Assembly (NCBI RefSeq): GCF_001921745.1
Contig: NZ_MRYA01000007.1
Location: 101,172 to 165,171, forward strand
From: Psychrobacter sp. Cmf 22.2
GTDB taxonomy: Bacteria > Pseudomonadota > Gammaproteobacteria > Pseudomonadales > Moraxellaceae
Length of the DNA stretch: 64,000 bases
Reading direction: 5' to 3'
Positions 57,099-64,000 of the stretch are shown here, one piece after another. A program made the translations under genes and the position numbers. Below the pieces are notes generated by a model. That model saw only the letters and a program-made list of their open reading frames with translations. It was not told the DNA's origin and did not search any database. Position 1 is the stretch's first letter. The number at the start of each line of letters is the position of its first letter.

Positions 57099-58211
57099 TC
57101 AGCCTGAAGCATCGTCCTTATCTAATGTATCATTATTACCTACAATGAGCTTATCATACATTTGCTCTATCGACTTATTAACCAACTGATTCGCTGTAAA
57201 ACTACTAAAAGCCCTCAGTGCCTCTAATTTGGGTAGATTTGGCTTATATATTTTTATATAGCCCTTTTTAACTTCGTTTTCAGTATCAGTCTGCTTCCGA
57301 CCATCCCATGCTTTTTTCATGCTAGATAATACGTAAGCTCTAAGCGAAAAGCCTTTTTTGTTTTTGGTGCCTATGGATGGATCATTTATGTTAGATAGTA
57401 CATCTAGACTTGCAAGGATAAGCTCATATTTTTCCTGAGTATTTTCTGGAAAAAATATCCCCTTCAGTATGATATGTTCACGACCTTTTCCGCATAGATA
57501 TTTGTAACTCCAGTCAATCATTTGATCATTTTTAGGGTCTATCCAGTCAAAATTTTCTGTGCGATTTTTCAAGTATATAGATTTAACACTCTCTATATAT
57601 GCTGTTCTTCTGTCTCCCTTTTCCTGCACTATTAATGAATAATTAGGAAGGTTTTTCCTATATTCTTTAATAAATATATGAATCTCATAGCGCAAGATGT
57701 CAGCTACTGACTGAATCAGCTCTTGCCTACCTTTGTAAGTTTTATTAACTATTAAGTGGTTAATGAGATGGGCTAAAAATAAGGAACAGCGTAGATCGTT
57801 TTTAAACCAATCCAAGTATGTCTCTGGCAATATATGATCGATTTTGTATCTAACAAGATTGTTAAATTCTTCTAAAGGGCTGTCGCTACATTTTAAATGG
57901 AAAATAAGTTGGTTTGCATAATCATCACCATCAAACGATATATTTTCCCAACTTCTGCCTTGTAAGTAGTTCTTGATATAGAGTAGTGATTTTGCGTCAC
58001 TCTCTCCAATCTTGGACAATCCTTTGTAAAAATCTTCTGTGGTTCTTTTATGGTTTTTGACGTCTCTTATATATTCATCAGCTACAAATCTCACCAATTT
58101 AGAGTAAATATATTGTCCTGTGGCCTGATCAAAAACAGGATTAGGATTGTCAACAAATACTGGCTGCGCAGGATACACGTTGTGTGTCTGGTTTGATAAT
58201 ACTGTATTCAT
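57099..58211 (-). CDS. Unrecognised 370-residue element-borne protein
   Basis: A mostly helical, soluble protein rich in lysine, tyrosine, asparagine and leucine, without signal peptide or membrane helix. Pieces such as SLFLAHLINHLIVNKTYKGR, DWIDPKNDQMIDWSYKYL and NKKGFSLRAYVLSSMKKAWDG do not match a family I know. No tyrosine-recombinase, helicase, nuclease or toxin motif is evident. GGGAAG precedes the ATG. It is transcribed toward the attachment site, divergent from the replication genes, the usual place for cargo. It is AT-rich relative to the chromosome. A defence, regulatory or maintenance role is possible but not shown. Confidence 0.75.
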   Translation of the reverse strand: MNTVLSNQTHNVYPAQPVFVDNPNPVFDQATGQYIYSKLVRFVADEYIRDVKNHKRTTEDFYKGLSKIGESDAKSLLYIKNYLQGRSWENISFDGDDYANQLIFHLKCSDSPLEEFNNLVRYKIDHILPETYLDWFKNDLRCSLFLAHLINHLIVNKTYKGRQELIQSVADILRYEIHIFIKEYRKNLPNYSLIVQEKGDRRTAYIESVKSIYLKNRTENFDWIDPKNDQMIDWSYKYLCGKGREHIILKGIFFPENTQEKYELILASLDVLSNINDPSIGTKNKKGFSLRAYVLSSMKKAWDGRKQTDTENEVKKGYIKIYKPNLPKLEALRAFSSFTANQLVNKSIEQMYDKLIVGNNDTLDKDDASG

Positions 58212-58461
58212 GATATTTTCTTCCCTGAAAATAGCTAGTTTAAATCTAGATTATTTGCGGTATAAGCTTAGAAATTACTTGGGAAAAATCTAGTAAATTT
58301 CTAGCATAAATATGCTACATCCATTGATAATATTAGACATTATATAAATATAACATAAATGGTACTCTTCTTATAGTACATATTAATAAAAAGCGTAACT
58401 CTATCCTTTTGTTATCTGCTGCTATAGCGAGATATTTTTATTATTGTTTATATATATATCC

Positions 58462-58483
58462 AACCCTGACGGGTTATTTTTTG
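58462..58483 (+). terminator. Small terminator or attenuator before the Gp2-type gene
   Basis: AACCC (58462-58466) and GGGTT (58471-58475) close a TGAC loop, followed by ATTTTTT. It lies 150 bases upstream of the Gp2-type start and after about 250 bases without a gene. It could end a short leader RNA or attenuate the replication gene. Otherwise the 414-base gap 58212-58625 holds only AT-rich promoter-like sequence. Confidence 0.6.
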
Positions 58484-58625
58484 TTGTGCTTAATGGGTTA
58501 TTTATATTATATAAGAACATTGATTGCCAATTCTTATGTTTATCATAAAAAATTAAAGACCGTATTAAATAATATTTTACTTATCAAGCTAACTATATGA
58601 ACCAAAAACTCATATAGGATTTGTA

Positions 58626-59564
58626 ATGAATAACTATTATCAAACAGAGGGTAATATACTGACAGATGTTGATAAATTTGTAATGGTGATTTTGCTTAGC
58701 AAAGTAGATAATGCTCAATTGGCTTTAGTATTAAACTACCTATACCCAGCCATGATGCATCACTATAATCATGAGCTTGAGTACACGGAAACAGTAAAAT
58801 GGTTTGTGGCTGTCGGACAGCTATTAAAAGGTGAGTACTATCCTGGGGAGGTAATATGGGATCAGCAATCAGTTGATGCATTTATCTACGAAATGCAAAA
58901 GTATCGACCTGAATACGATTTGAGCCGTACTGCTTTTTTACTACAAGAAACTCGTAATACTGACTCTTTTTATAAATACTCAACAAGCTTATTCGCACAC
59001 CACTCACGCTTACTTGTGGTCAGAGTGGATTTACAGTATAAAATCGAATACAGGAGTGATATTAGTGTTTGGGATTTTGATGAGCACATGACAGCGCTAC
59101 GAGAACGTATGAGTAATAAAAAGGGCTGTTTTAAGGGACTTGAAGGATTTGTTTGGTCACTTGAGCAAGGATATAAGCAAACTGGAAGTCACGACAATAA
59201 AGGTAGCTTGCATTGTCATCTAGCACTCTTGTACAACGGCGCTAAAAAAGATAATGGTTATTACTGTGGTCGTAGTGTTGGTGAGAAATGGGTATCTATG
59301 ACAGACGGACAAGGCAGTTACTTCAATTGCAATGATCCAAAATATTTCAATGTATTTAAAATGAAAGGTACACTTGGTGTTGGAATGACACATAGGAATG
59401 ATTCTGACAAAGTTCAAAATACCATTAATGCATTATCATATCTCACCACGAAAAAAGACAAGTATGAACAACGTCTCAAAGCCAAGATCCCTAATATGCG
59501 TACCTTCGGTCATGGCACCTACCGTACAAAGAAGCGTCGTGGATTACCACCCATAACAAACTAA
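58626..59564 (+). CDS. Inovirus Gp2 / YagK-YfjJ family HUH replication protein
   Basis: A 312-residue protein. The core from about residue 125 has SRLLVVRVDLQYK and GSLHCHLALLYNG, where H196 and H198 form the histidine pair of an HUH endonuclease. A later lysine/tyrosine stretch (TTKKDKYEQRLK) may hold the catalytic tyrosine. The C-terminus is very basic. Family members initiate rolling-circle-type replication in filamentous phages and are common in integrated islands. It begins the element's plus-strand gene series and is followed by its own terminator. A GGA-type ribosome-binding site precedes the ATG. Confidence 0.82.
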   Translation: MNNYYQTEGNILTDVDKFVMVILLSKVDNAQLALVLNYLYPAMMHHYNHELEYTETVKWFVAVGQLLKGEYYPGEVIWDQQSVDAFIYEMQKYRPEYDLSRTAFLLQETRNTDSFYKYSTSLFAHHSRLLVVRVDLQYKIEYRSDISVWDFDEHMTALRERMSNKKGCFKGLEGFVWSLEQGYKQTGSHDNKGSLHCHLALLYNGAKKDNGYYCGRSVGEKWVSMTDGQGSYFNCNDPKYFNVFKMKGTLGVGMTHRNDSDKVQNTINALSYLTTKKDKYEQRLKAKIPNMRTFGHGTYRTKKRRGLPPITN

Positions 59565-59632
59565 TTTCAAATACATACTACATTCATGAGATCGAGCATT
59601 AGCGTCTTAATGCTCATCCTTACCAACTCATT

Positions 59633-59663
59633 AAAGGCCTGCCTCGTGCAGGTCTTTTTTATG
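59633..59663 (+). terminator. Intrinsic terminator after the Gp2-type gene
   Basis: AAAGGCCTGC (59633-59642) pairs with GCAGGTCTTT (59648-59657) around CTCGT, then T-run. A second hairpin without U-tract, GAGCATTA with TAATGCTC, lies just before it at 59594-59615. Confidence 0.82.
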
Positions 59664-59682
59664 CGCGCAATAAGGAGCCCTT

Positions 59683-59964
59683 ATGAAACCCCTATGTCCA
59701 CGCTGTCAGTCGTCCGCTGTTTATGTGATGACTGATAGTACTAACCAGCAGCTTGTGGATGAGCCGTTATCACCCGCTGCACTGATCGGTCTTGGTATCA
59801 GTCTATGCAAATCATTCAAAGTCCATTCTATGATCGGTGTGATTGCAGGTACTGCGATTGCAGCCGTCATCGAGCTTGCAGAGCCTCATAGCGCTTTACC
59901 GATGCTGATCAATAAGCAGCATCGCTGCGATGACTGTACGCACGTTTTTTCAACCATCAATTAA
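59683..59964 (+). CDS. Zinc-ribbon protein with central hydrophobic segment
   Basis: A 93-residue protein. An N-terminal CPRC (C5, C8) and a C-terminal CDDC (C82, C85) would form one zinc ribbon. They are split by a glycine/alanine/isoleucine-rich segment (ALIGLGISL and MIGVIAGTAIAAVIE) that looks membrane-embedded. Function unknown. AAGGAG precedes the ATG. It sits between the Gp2-type and DUF932 genes and is the only gene in the series without a clear terminator after it. Confidence 0.7.
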   Translation: MKPLCPRCQSSAVYVMTDSTNQQLVDEPLSPAALIGLGISLCKSFKVHSMIGVIAGTAIAAVIELAEPHSALPMLINKQHRCDDCTHVFSTIN

Positions 59965-60020
59965 TGAATCATCGCATTACTTAATGCTTATAAACAATTA
60001 AACCTAAAAGGAAATGAATC

Positions 60021-61013
60021 ATGGCACATTTAATCGAAAATATGGCTTATGTCGGTGACACCCCTTGGCACGGTCTCGGCAGTCAGCTACCAAAGAATCA
60101 ACCTATCGAGGTATGGGCTAAAGAGGCTGGTATGGATTGGCGTATCGAATCGTCTGATGTCAGCTACATGGCAAGCAATGAAAAAGGGCAAAGCCTAATT
60201 ATGCCGTTTGACAGCAATAAAGTGTTGTATCGCTCAGATAACCTAGAGCCCTTATCGGTGGTCAGTCAACGCTATCAAGAAGTACAGCCCCGTGAGATTC
60301 TAGAGTTCTATCGTGATCTTACTGAGCAGTCTGACTTTGAGCTTGAGACCGCAGGGGTGCTAAAAGGTGGTCGCAAGATGTGGGCACTCGCTCGTACAGG
60401 TCAGTCTATGACTCTCAAAGGCGGTGATGTCAGTAACGGCTATCTACTCTTAGCAACTGCTTGTGACGGCACGCTTGCGACTACAGCACAATTTACCAAT
60501 ATCCGTGTGGTGTGTAATAACACGCTAGCCATTAGCCTCGCTGACGGCAGTGGTGGCGTGGTAAAAGTACCGCATAGCACCTCCTTTGATGCGGACAAGG
60601 TCAAGCAGCAATTAGGCGTTTCTGTTCAGCAGTGGAATGAACACATGTATGAGATGAAGCAGTTAACCCAGCGCCGTGTAACCCAAGCAGAAGCCGCCAA
60701 TTACCTGAATCGTGTCTTCAACGATCAGGACAACGACATCATTCTGTTTAACAGCGCTAAGAAAGAAAAGGATGCGGTGCCCAATGCCCGTGCCATGAAT
60801 CAGGTGATGAACATGTTTAACGGTCAAGGTCGCGGTGCAGATTTGGATTCAGCGCGTGATACCGCTTATGGGCTGCTGTCGGCAATGACAGAGTTTGTTG
60901 ACCATGAGCGCCGAGCGATGTCGACAGACCATAGGCTTGATTCCGCATGGTTCGGTGCAGGCGCTAAGCTGAAAGATAAAAGCTTAGAGGCAGCCTTTGC
61001 ACTGATTGCCTAA
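60021..61013 (+). CDS. DUF932 domain protein (phage/plasmid-like TIGR03299)
   Basis: A 330-residue protein of the DUF932 family. It begins MAHLIENMAYVGDTPWHGLG, whose TPWHGLG is the family hallmark. VLYRSDNLEPLSVVS, RKMWALARTG and TNIRVVCNNTLAIS follow. Such proteins are found on plasmids, phages and islands; a DNA-maintenance role is presumed but not established. AAGGA precedes the ATG. A perfect terminator follows 25 bases after the stop. Confidence 0.9.
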   Translation: MAHLIENMAYVGDTPWHGLGSQLPKNQPIEVWAKEAGMDWRIESSDVSYMASNEKGQSLIMPFDSNKVLYRSDNLEPLSVVSQRYQEVQPREILEFYRDLTEQSDFELETAGVLKGGRKMWALARTGQSMTLKGGDVSNGYLLLATACDGTLATTAQFTNIRVVCNNTLAISLADGSGGVVKVPHSTSFDADKVKQQLGVSVQQWNEHMYEMKQLTQRRVTQAEAANYLNRVFNDQDNDIILFNSAKKEKDAVPNARAMNQVMNMFNGQGRGADLDSARDTAYGLLSAMTEFVDHERRAMSTDHRLDSAWFGAGAKLKDKSLEAAFALIA

Positions 61014-61037
61014 AGACGCTTAGTACACGCAACGATT

Positions 61038-61066
61038 AAACCACGCTCGAAAGCGTGGTTTTTTTA
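61038..61066 (+). terminator. Intrinsic terminator after the DUF932 gene
   Basis: AACCACGCT (61039-61047) and AGCGTGGTT (61052-61060) pair perfectly around a CGAA loop, followed by a T-run. Confidence 0.9.
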
Positions 61067-61134
61067 TGCCGTTTGTTTCTCATTAATCAGTAAACAACTA
61101 AAAACCAATAACCAATTTAACGAAGGAATTTACC

Positions 61135-62238
61135 ATGAACATGATCGCATTAAATACCAACACTCAGCCAAGACAGGCTAAGCGCACTACTGTGAAGCGT
61201 AAATCAGCAGTGGTGAAAACCAAGCATATGGATACCACTGACAAACCTGCTCAAGTAAGCACGTCAACCACGGCTAAGCGTTTGGTTAATACCAAAGACT
61301 TAAGCCGTGAGGACTGGCTACAAGTACGCAGACAAGGCATTGGCAGCTCTGATGCCGCTGCCGCTTGTGGTATCCACCCATACCTATCCATGCTTGAGCT
61401 GTGGATGATTAAGACAGGACGCATGAGCTCAGACATCGATGAGAGCATCGAGGGGTATTCCCCACTGTATTGGGGCAATACCCTAGAGCCGATGGTGGCT
61501 AAGTACTATCAAGAACATACTGGTAATAAAGTCAGGCGCGTAAACGCCATCTTGCAGCACCCTGATCCTGACAAGCACTTTATGCTGGCTAATTTAGACT
61601 ATGCCATTACTGGTAGTGACGAGGTGCAGGTACTCGAGTGTAAAACCGCGGGAGAACATGGTGCTAAATTATGGAAGCAAGGCGTACCGTTATATGTCAC
61701 TTGCCAAGTCCAGCATCAGCTAGCGGTCACTGGCAAAACTGCAGCGCATATCTGTGTGCTGCTTTGCGGTCATGAGGCGAAGATTTATAAAGTTGAGCGT
61801 GACGAGCGCTTGATTGAGTCCATCATGGAGCATGAAAGGTTATTCTGGCAATACGTGGAAACCGACACGCCACCAATCCCTGATCATAGTGAATCCGCAG
61901 CTCGAGCACTAAAACAGCTTTATCCCAAACCTGAGCCTAACAGAAAAATTGACTTTAAAGATGATACTGGCGCTAACAAGCTATTTGAGCAATTGCTGAG
62001 CTACCGTGATTACATGCAAGAGTTAGAGCAGCGTCATGATCAGGTAAAGCATCAGCTACAAAGCCTGATCAAAGACCATGAGGTGGCGGTTTTCGATAAA
62101 GGGGCTATCTCGTGGAAACGATCCAAGGACAGCGTAAGCTTAGATACCAAGGCGGTGATCAAAGCCCATCCTGAGCTACTCACTCAGTTCAGTAAAACCC
62201 GTCAGGGTAGTCGTCGTTTTGTTGTCTTAAACGATTAA
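61135..62238 (+). CDS. YqaJ-like viral recombinase/exonuclease
   Basis: A 367-residue member of the YqaJ/lambda-exonuclease-like PD-(D/E)XK family. After a basic 45-residue tail comes RRQGIGSSDAAAACGIHPY. The nuclease core has MLANLDYAI with its metal-binding aspartate, VLECKTA with the E-x-K pair, and CQVQHQLAVTG. Family members resect double-strand ends for single-strand annealing recombination. The C-terminal third is helical (QLLSYRDYMQELEQRHDQVK). GAAGGAA precedes the ATG. A terminator follows. Confidence 0.9.
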   Translation: MNMIALNTNTQPRQAKRTTVKRKSAVVKTKHMDTTDKPAQVSTSTTAKRLVNTKDLSREDWLQVRRQGIGSSDAAAACGIHPYLSMLELWMIKTGRMSSDIDESIEGYSPLYWGNTLEPMVAKYYQEHTGNKVRRVNAILQHPDPDKHFMLANLDYAITGSDEVQVLECKTAGEHGAKLWKQGVPLYVTCQVQHQLAVTGKTAAHICVLLCGHEAKIYKVERDERLIESIMEHERLFWQYVETDTPPIPDHSESAARALKQLYPKPEPNRKIDFKDDTGANKLFEQLLSYRDYMQELEQRHDQVKHQLQSLIKDHEVAVFDKGAISWKRSKDSVSLDTKAVIKAHPELLTQFSKTRQGSRRFVVLND

Positions 62239-62288
62239 CCTGCTATCTATTCTAATCAACACACACAAACCAAATCTAGCGCATAACC

Positions 62289-62316
62289 GCCCACCTATCA
62301 AAGGTGGGCTTTTTTA
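62289..62316 (+). terminator. Intrinsic terminator after the YqaJ-like gene
   Basis: GCCCACCT (62289-62296) pairs with AGGTGGGC (62302-62309) around ATCAA, followed by T6. Confidence 0.9.
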
Positions 62317-62347
62317 TGGCTAACTAAAACATATAAGGAATATCACC

Positions 62348-63265
62348 ATGATTAAAGGTCTCACCATAACCCCACCAGTATTAGGTCGTATCAGCATTGG
62401 ACGTGTCATTGTAAAAGATGGCAAGCGTCTGCCTGCCAAAGACGATCAATTTACCATCACCAGCCAAGTCCAAAATAAAGACGGATGGATCAATCATCCA
62501 CTAGACGAAAAACTACGCGCAAATAATGACGGTAAGCTCAGACAAATACCCGTGCGTATGCTGTTTAATGATCCGACACTAAATCTGCGAGCTGAGTACA
62601 CACTGTTTGATCGGCAAACGGGCAGACCGCTATGTGTGGGTGACGGTGAGCAGTGTCAGCGCCGAACCAATAATGGCGTTGAGCAACTGCCGTGTCCATC
62701 ACCTGATCGCTGTCCATTAGCGCAAGGCGGTGCTTGTAAACCTTACGGTAGGCTCTACGTCAATCTGTCTGAGGACGATGAGCTGGGCACGTTTATCTTT
62801 CGCACGACTGGCTTTAATAGTATTCGCACACTGGCAGCAAGACTCAGCTACTTTGCTGCAGTATCCGGCAATAAGCTGTCGTGTTTACCACTACAATTAA
62901 CCCTAAGAGGTAAAAGCACAACGCAAAGCTATCGCACGCCAATTTACTTTGTCGATTTGACCTTGCGTGATGGGGTGACGCTGAAAGATGCGGTATCTAA
63001 CGCGCAAGCTATTGATACGGAGCTTAGCGAACACGGCTTTGATCAAGCTGCGTTAGAAGCAGCAGCGAAGCTTGGCTATGTCAGCTCAGCCTTTGAGATT
63101 GATAGTGATGAGGCATTTGCAGTCGTGGAAGAGTTTTATCCAGTCGAGACAGGCGATTCTGGTCAACATCAAGGTGAGCATGAGCCCTTAAATCATGGCT
63201 TAGCCAATAATGACGTGACTAGCATTGAGCAGGGGCTACGGCAAAGCGTGACGGCGGTGAGCTAG
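62348..63265 (+). CDS. Gp3-like / hydrolase-or-metal-binding family protein of mobile elements
   Basis: A 305-residue protein often found beside YqaJ and DUF932 genes in plasmids and islands. MIKGLTITPPVLGRISIGR opens it. A four-cysteine metal-binding patch follows around residues 97-130 (CVGDGEQC, CPSPDRCP and GACKPYG), then FIFRTTGFNSIRTLAARL. Related Gp3-like proteins have been proposed to influence recombination direction or to accompany single-strand annealing. No catalytic role is established. AAGGA precedes the ATG. A strong terminator follows. Confidence 0.78.
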   Translation: MIKGLTITPPVLGRISIGRVIVKDGKRLPAKDDQFTITSQVQNKDGWINHPLDEKLRANNDGKLRQIPVRMLFNDPTLNLRAEYTLFDRQTGRPLCVGDGEQCQRRTNNGVEQLPCPSPDRCPLAQGGACKPYGRLYVNLSEDDELGTFIFRTTGFNSIRTLAARLSYFAAVSGNKLSCLPLQLTLRGKSTTQSYRTPIYFVDLTLRDGVTLKDAVSNAQAIDTELSEHGFDQAALEAAAKLGYVSSAFEIDSDEAFAVVEEFYPVETGDSGQHQGEHEPLNHGLANNDVTSIEQGLRQSVTAVS

Positions 63266-63290
63266 TAAAGCTAACACACGCACACGGCAT

Positions 63291-63323
63291 AAAAAGGAGC
63301 TGTTACATGCAGCTCCTTTTTTT
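63291..63323 (+). terminator. Intrinsic terminator after the Gp3-like gene
   Basis: AAAAAGGAGCTG (63291-63302) pairs with CAGCTCCTTTTT (63310-63321) around TTACATG, followed by further T residues. Confidence 0.9.
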
Positions 63324-63434
63324 ATTAGCTGCGTCAAAAGCTAACTGTCGGACAGCATGGGATGCAGTAAAAAATTATAGGACTCGGTAAGTATATGAGG
63401 GGAAACGCTCTCATACACTTATAAGGAGCAAATC

Positions 63435-63686
63435 ATGGAAAATTTGAATACAACACAGCCAGTAGTCGAGCAATGCAACCATATACCGCAGCTACTGAGT
63501 ATCAAAGATGTTGGTCATTATACCGGTCTTAGTCGCTCTACGATCTACGAGATGGTCAATGAAAAATCTGATCGTTACGACCCAACATTCCCTAAGAAGG
63601 TACAACTGACACAGGTAAGGGTAGTATGGGTAGCAAGCGAGATTGCAGAGTGGATTAATACTAAGATTGCTATGCGCTCAGTTTAA
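63435..63686 (+). CDS. AlpA-family transcriptional regulator / excisionase-like
   Basis: An 83-residue MerR-like winged helix protein. The helix-turn-helix is LLSIKDVGHYTGLSRSTIYE, followed by FPKKVQLTQVRVVWVASEIAEWI, the AlpA signature. AlpA proteins activate or direct excision of integrated islands such as CP4-57. Placed in an element bordered by a tRNA remnant, it is probably the excision/expression switch. AAGGAG precedes the ATG. A terminator follows at 63697-63735. Confidence 0.92.
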   Translation: MENLNTTQPVVEQCNHIPQLLSIKDVGHYTGLSRSTIYEMVNEKSDRYDPTFPKKVQLTQVRVVWVASEIAEWINTKIAMRSV

Positions 63687-63696
63687 CCTTATCGAG

Positions 63697-63735
63697 CCGC
63701 CTTAACTCTAAGAAAGTAAGGCGGTTTATTTTTTT
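63697..63735 (+). terminator. Intrinsic terminator after the AlpA gene
   Basis: CCGCCTTA (63697-63704) pairs with TAAGGCGG (63717-63724) around a 12-base loop, followed by TTTATTTTTTTT. Its design closely resembles the terminator at 56069-56107. Confidence 0.88.
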
Positions 63736-63928
63736 TGTGATTATCTATTTATTAACTAAAAGTAAATTTAAGACCATTAAGTTTTGTCAAATATTTAGCT
63801 GATTTAACACTAGTAACAGCTATCAATATCTGAGTATAATAATTTTTATTTTAAACTACAAAAGTAAGCTATTTATGAGATTTATTCTACTAGAAGTAGA
63901 GTTTTATAAATTAATGGAGTAAGTATAG
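63736..63928. other. AT-rich gap near the right edge
   Basis: No gene with a ribosome-binding site was recognised in this stretch. Only very short frames occur. Confidence 0.4.
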
Positions 63929-64000
63929 TCACTGCACTACAAAAGAGTTATGTTTTGGATGAATATCATAAAACAATTTAGATAAGTCATTTTCCATCCA
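63929..64000 (-). CDS. Possible C-terminal end of a minus-strand gene entering from the right edge
   Basis: A minus-strand frame is open from the window edge to a TGA at 63929-63931 (23 codons, ending DIHPKHNSFVVQ). It is too short to identify and might be chance. It is consistent with a gene convergent to alpA across the AT-rich gap. Confidence 0.25.
   Translation of the reverse strand, partial: WMENDLSKLFYDIHPKHNSFVVQ

Larger units (their letters stand above)
56871..64000. mobile_element. Integrated mobile element (left 7.1 kb visible)
   Basis: The element starts at the tRNA-Leu remnant and runs past the right edge. Contents fit a small integrative plasmid- or phage-like island: inovirus Gp2-type HUH protein, DUF932, YqaJ-type nuclease, Gp3-like protein and AlpA-type regulator, plus an unrecognised divergent gene at its left edge. 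No integrase is visible; it would be expected near the intact tRNA at the right end. The left 1.8 kb is markedly AT-rich compared with the chromosome, whereas the DUF932-YqaJ-Gp3 part is richer in G+C. Confidence 0.75.

Noticed and set aside
57099..58211. Idea that the unrecognised element protein is the integrase
   Set aside because: No R-H-x-x-R-Y tyrosine-recombinase or serine-recombinase motifs are visible, and the integrase is expected at the other end next to the intact tRNA.
58409..58600. A 63-codon hydrophobic open frame upstream of the Gp2-type gene
   Set aside because: It begins with TTG, has no ribosome-binding site and runs through the terminator-like hairpin at 58462-58483.
1..64000. 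CRISPR arrays, rRNA genes and insertion sequences
   Set aside because: No regularly spaced direct repeats, rRNA-like sequence or transposase frames were seen anywhere in the window.

Overview
The window looks like chromosome of a Psychrobacter-type gammaproteobacterium (Moraxellaceae). This is inferred from moderate AT-richness, family content (fused RNase HI/DnaQ, three BCCT transporters in tandem, an RnfB-like ferredoxin next to nth) and overall protein character. No database search was possible. Most of the window, about 1-56870, is ordinary chromosome. From about 56871 to the right edge it is an integrated mobile element whose right end lies outside the window.

Region 1 (1-12453) is an agmatine/putrescine-to-succinate catabolic block. 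It holds a GABA-type aminotransferase (5'-truncated by the window edge), an APC permease, a succinate-semialdehyde-type dehydrogenase, agmatine deiminase (aguA), N-carbamoylputrescine amidase (aguB), an NhaC-type antiporter, gamma-glutamylputrescine oxidase (puuB) and synthetase (puuA). Divergently transcribed are the gamma-Glu-GABA hydrolase (puuD) and the XRE-cupin regulator (puuR). Every step of agmatine -> putrescine -> gamma-Glu-putrescine -> GABA -> succinate is present except a dedicated puuC. A perfect 17-bp palindrome sits in the puuA/puuD divergent promoter region.

Region 2 (12534-30910) is mostly housekeeping: a glycosyltransferase, a radical-SAM/DUF4130 DNA-repair pair, an exported DUF11-like protein, greA, carB, carA (TTG start), a gamma-carbonic anhydrase, a HAD phosphatase, prfB with its programmed +1 frameshift, ppnP, topoisomerase IB, and an acyl-CoA synthetase with an SDR dehydrogenase.

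Region 3 (30911-43574) holds a membrane acyltransferase in AT-rich surroundings, clpB behind a good sigma-32-like promoter, a PQQ-type sugar dehydrogenase lipoprotein and three tandem BCCT osmolyte transporters, each followed by its own terminator.

Region 4 (43618-56655) carries a Kazal-like lipoprotein, a DUF3144 protein behind metK, nth with an RnfB-like ferredoxin, nudC, a ChpA-N-terminus-like helical protein, the rnhA-dnaQ fusion, small lipoproteins and membrane proteins, a Tat-exported LD-carboxypeptidase and a 48-residue metallothionein-like protein with ten cysteines.

Region 5 (56871-64000) is the mobile element. Its left border is an 18-bp match to the 3' end of a tRNA-Leu gene. Next come an unrecognised 370-residue protein on the minus strand and a plus-strand series: inovirus Gp2-type HUH replication protein, zinc-ribbon membrane protein, DUF932 protein, YqaJ-type nuclease, Gp3-like protein and AlpA-type regulator. 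Nearly every gene in the series has its own intrinsic terminator. No CRISPR array, rRNA gene, complete tRNA gene or insertion sequence was seen.
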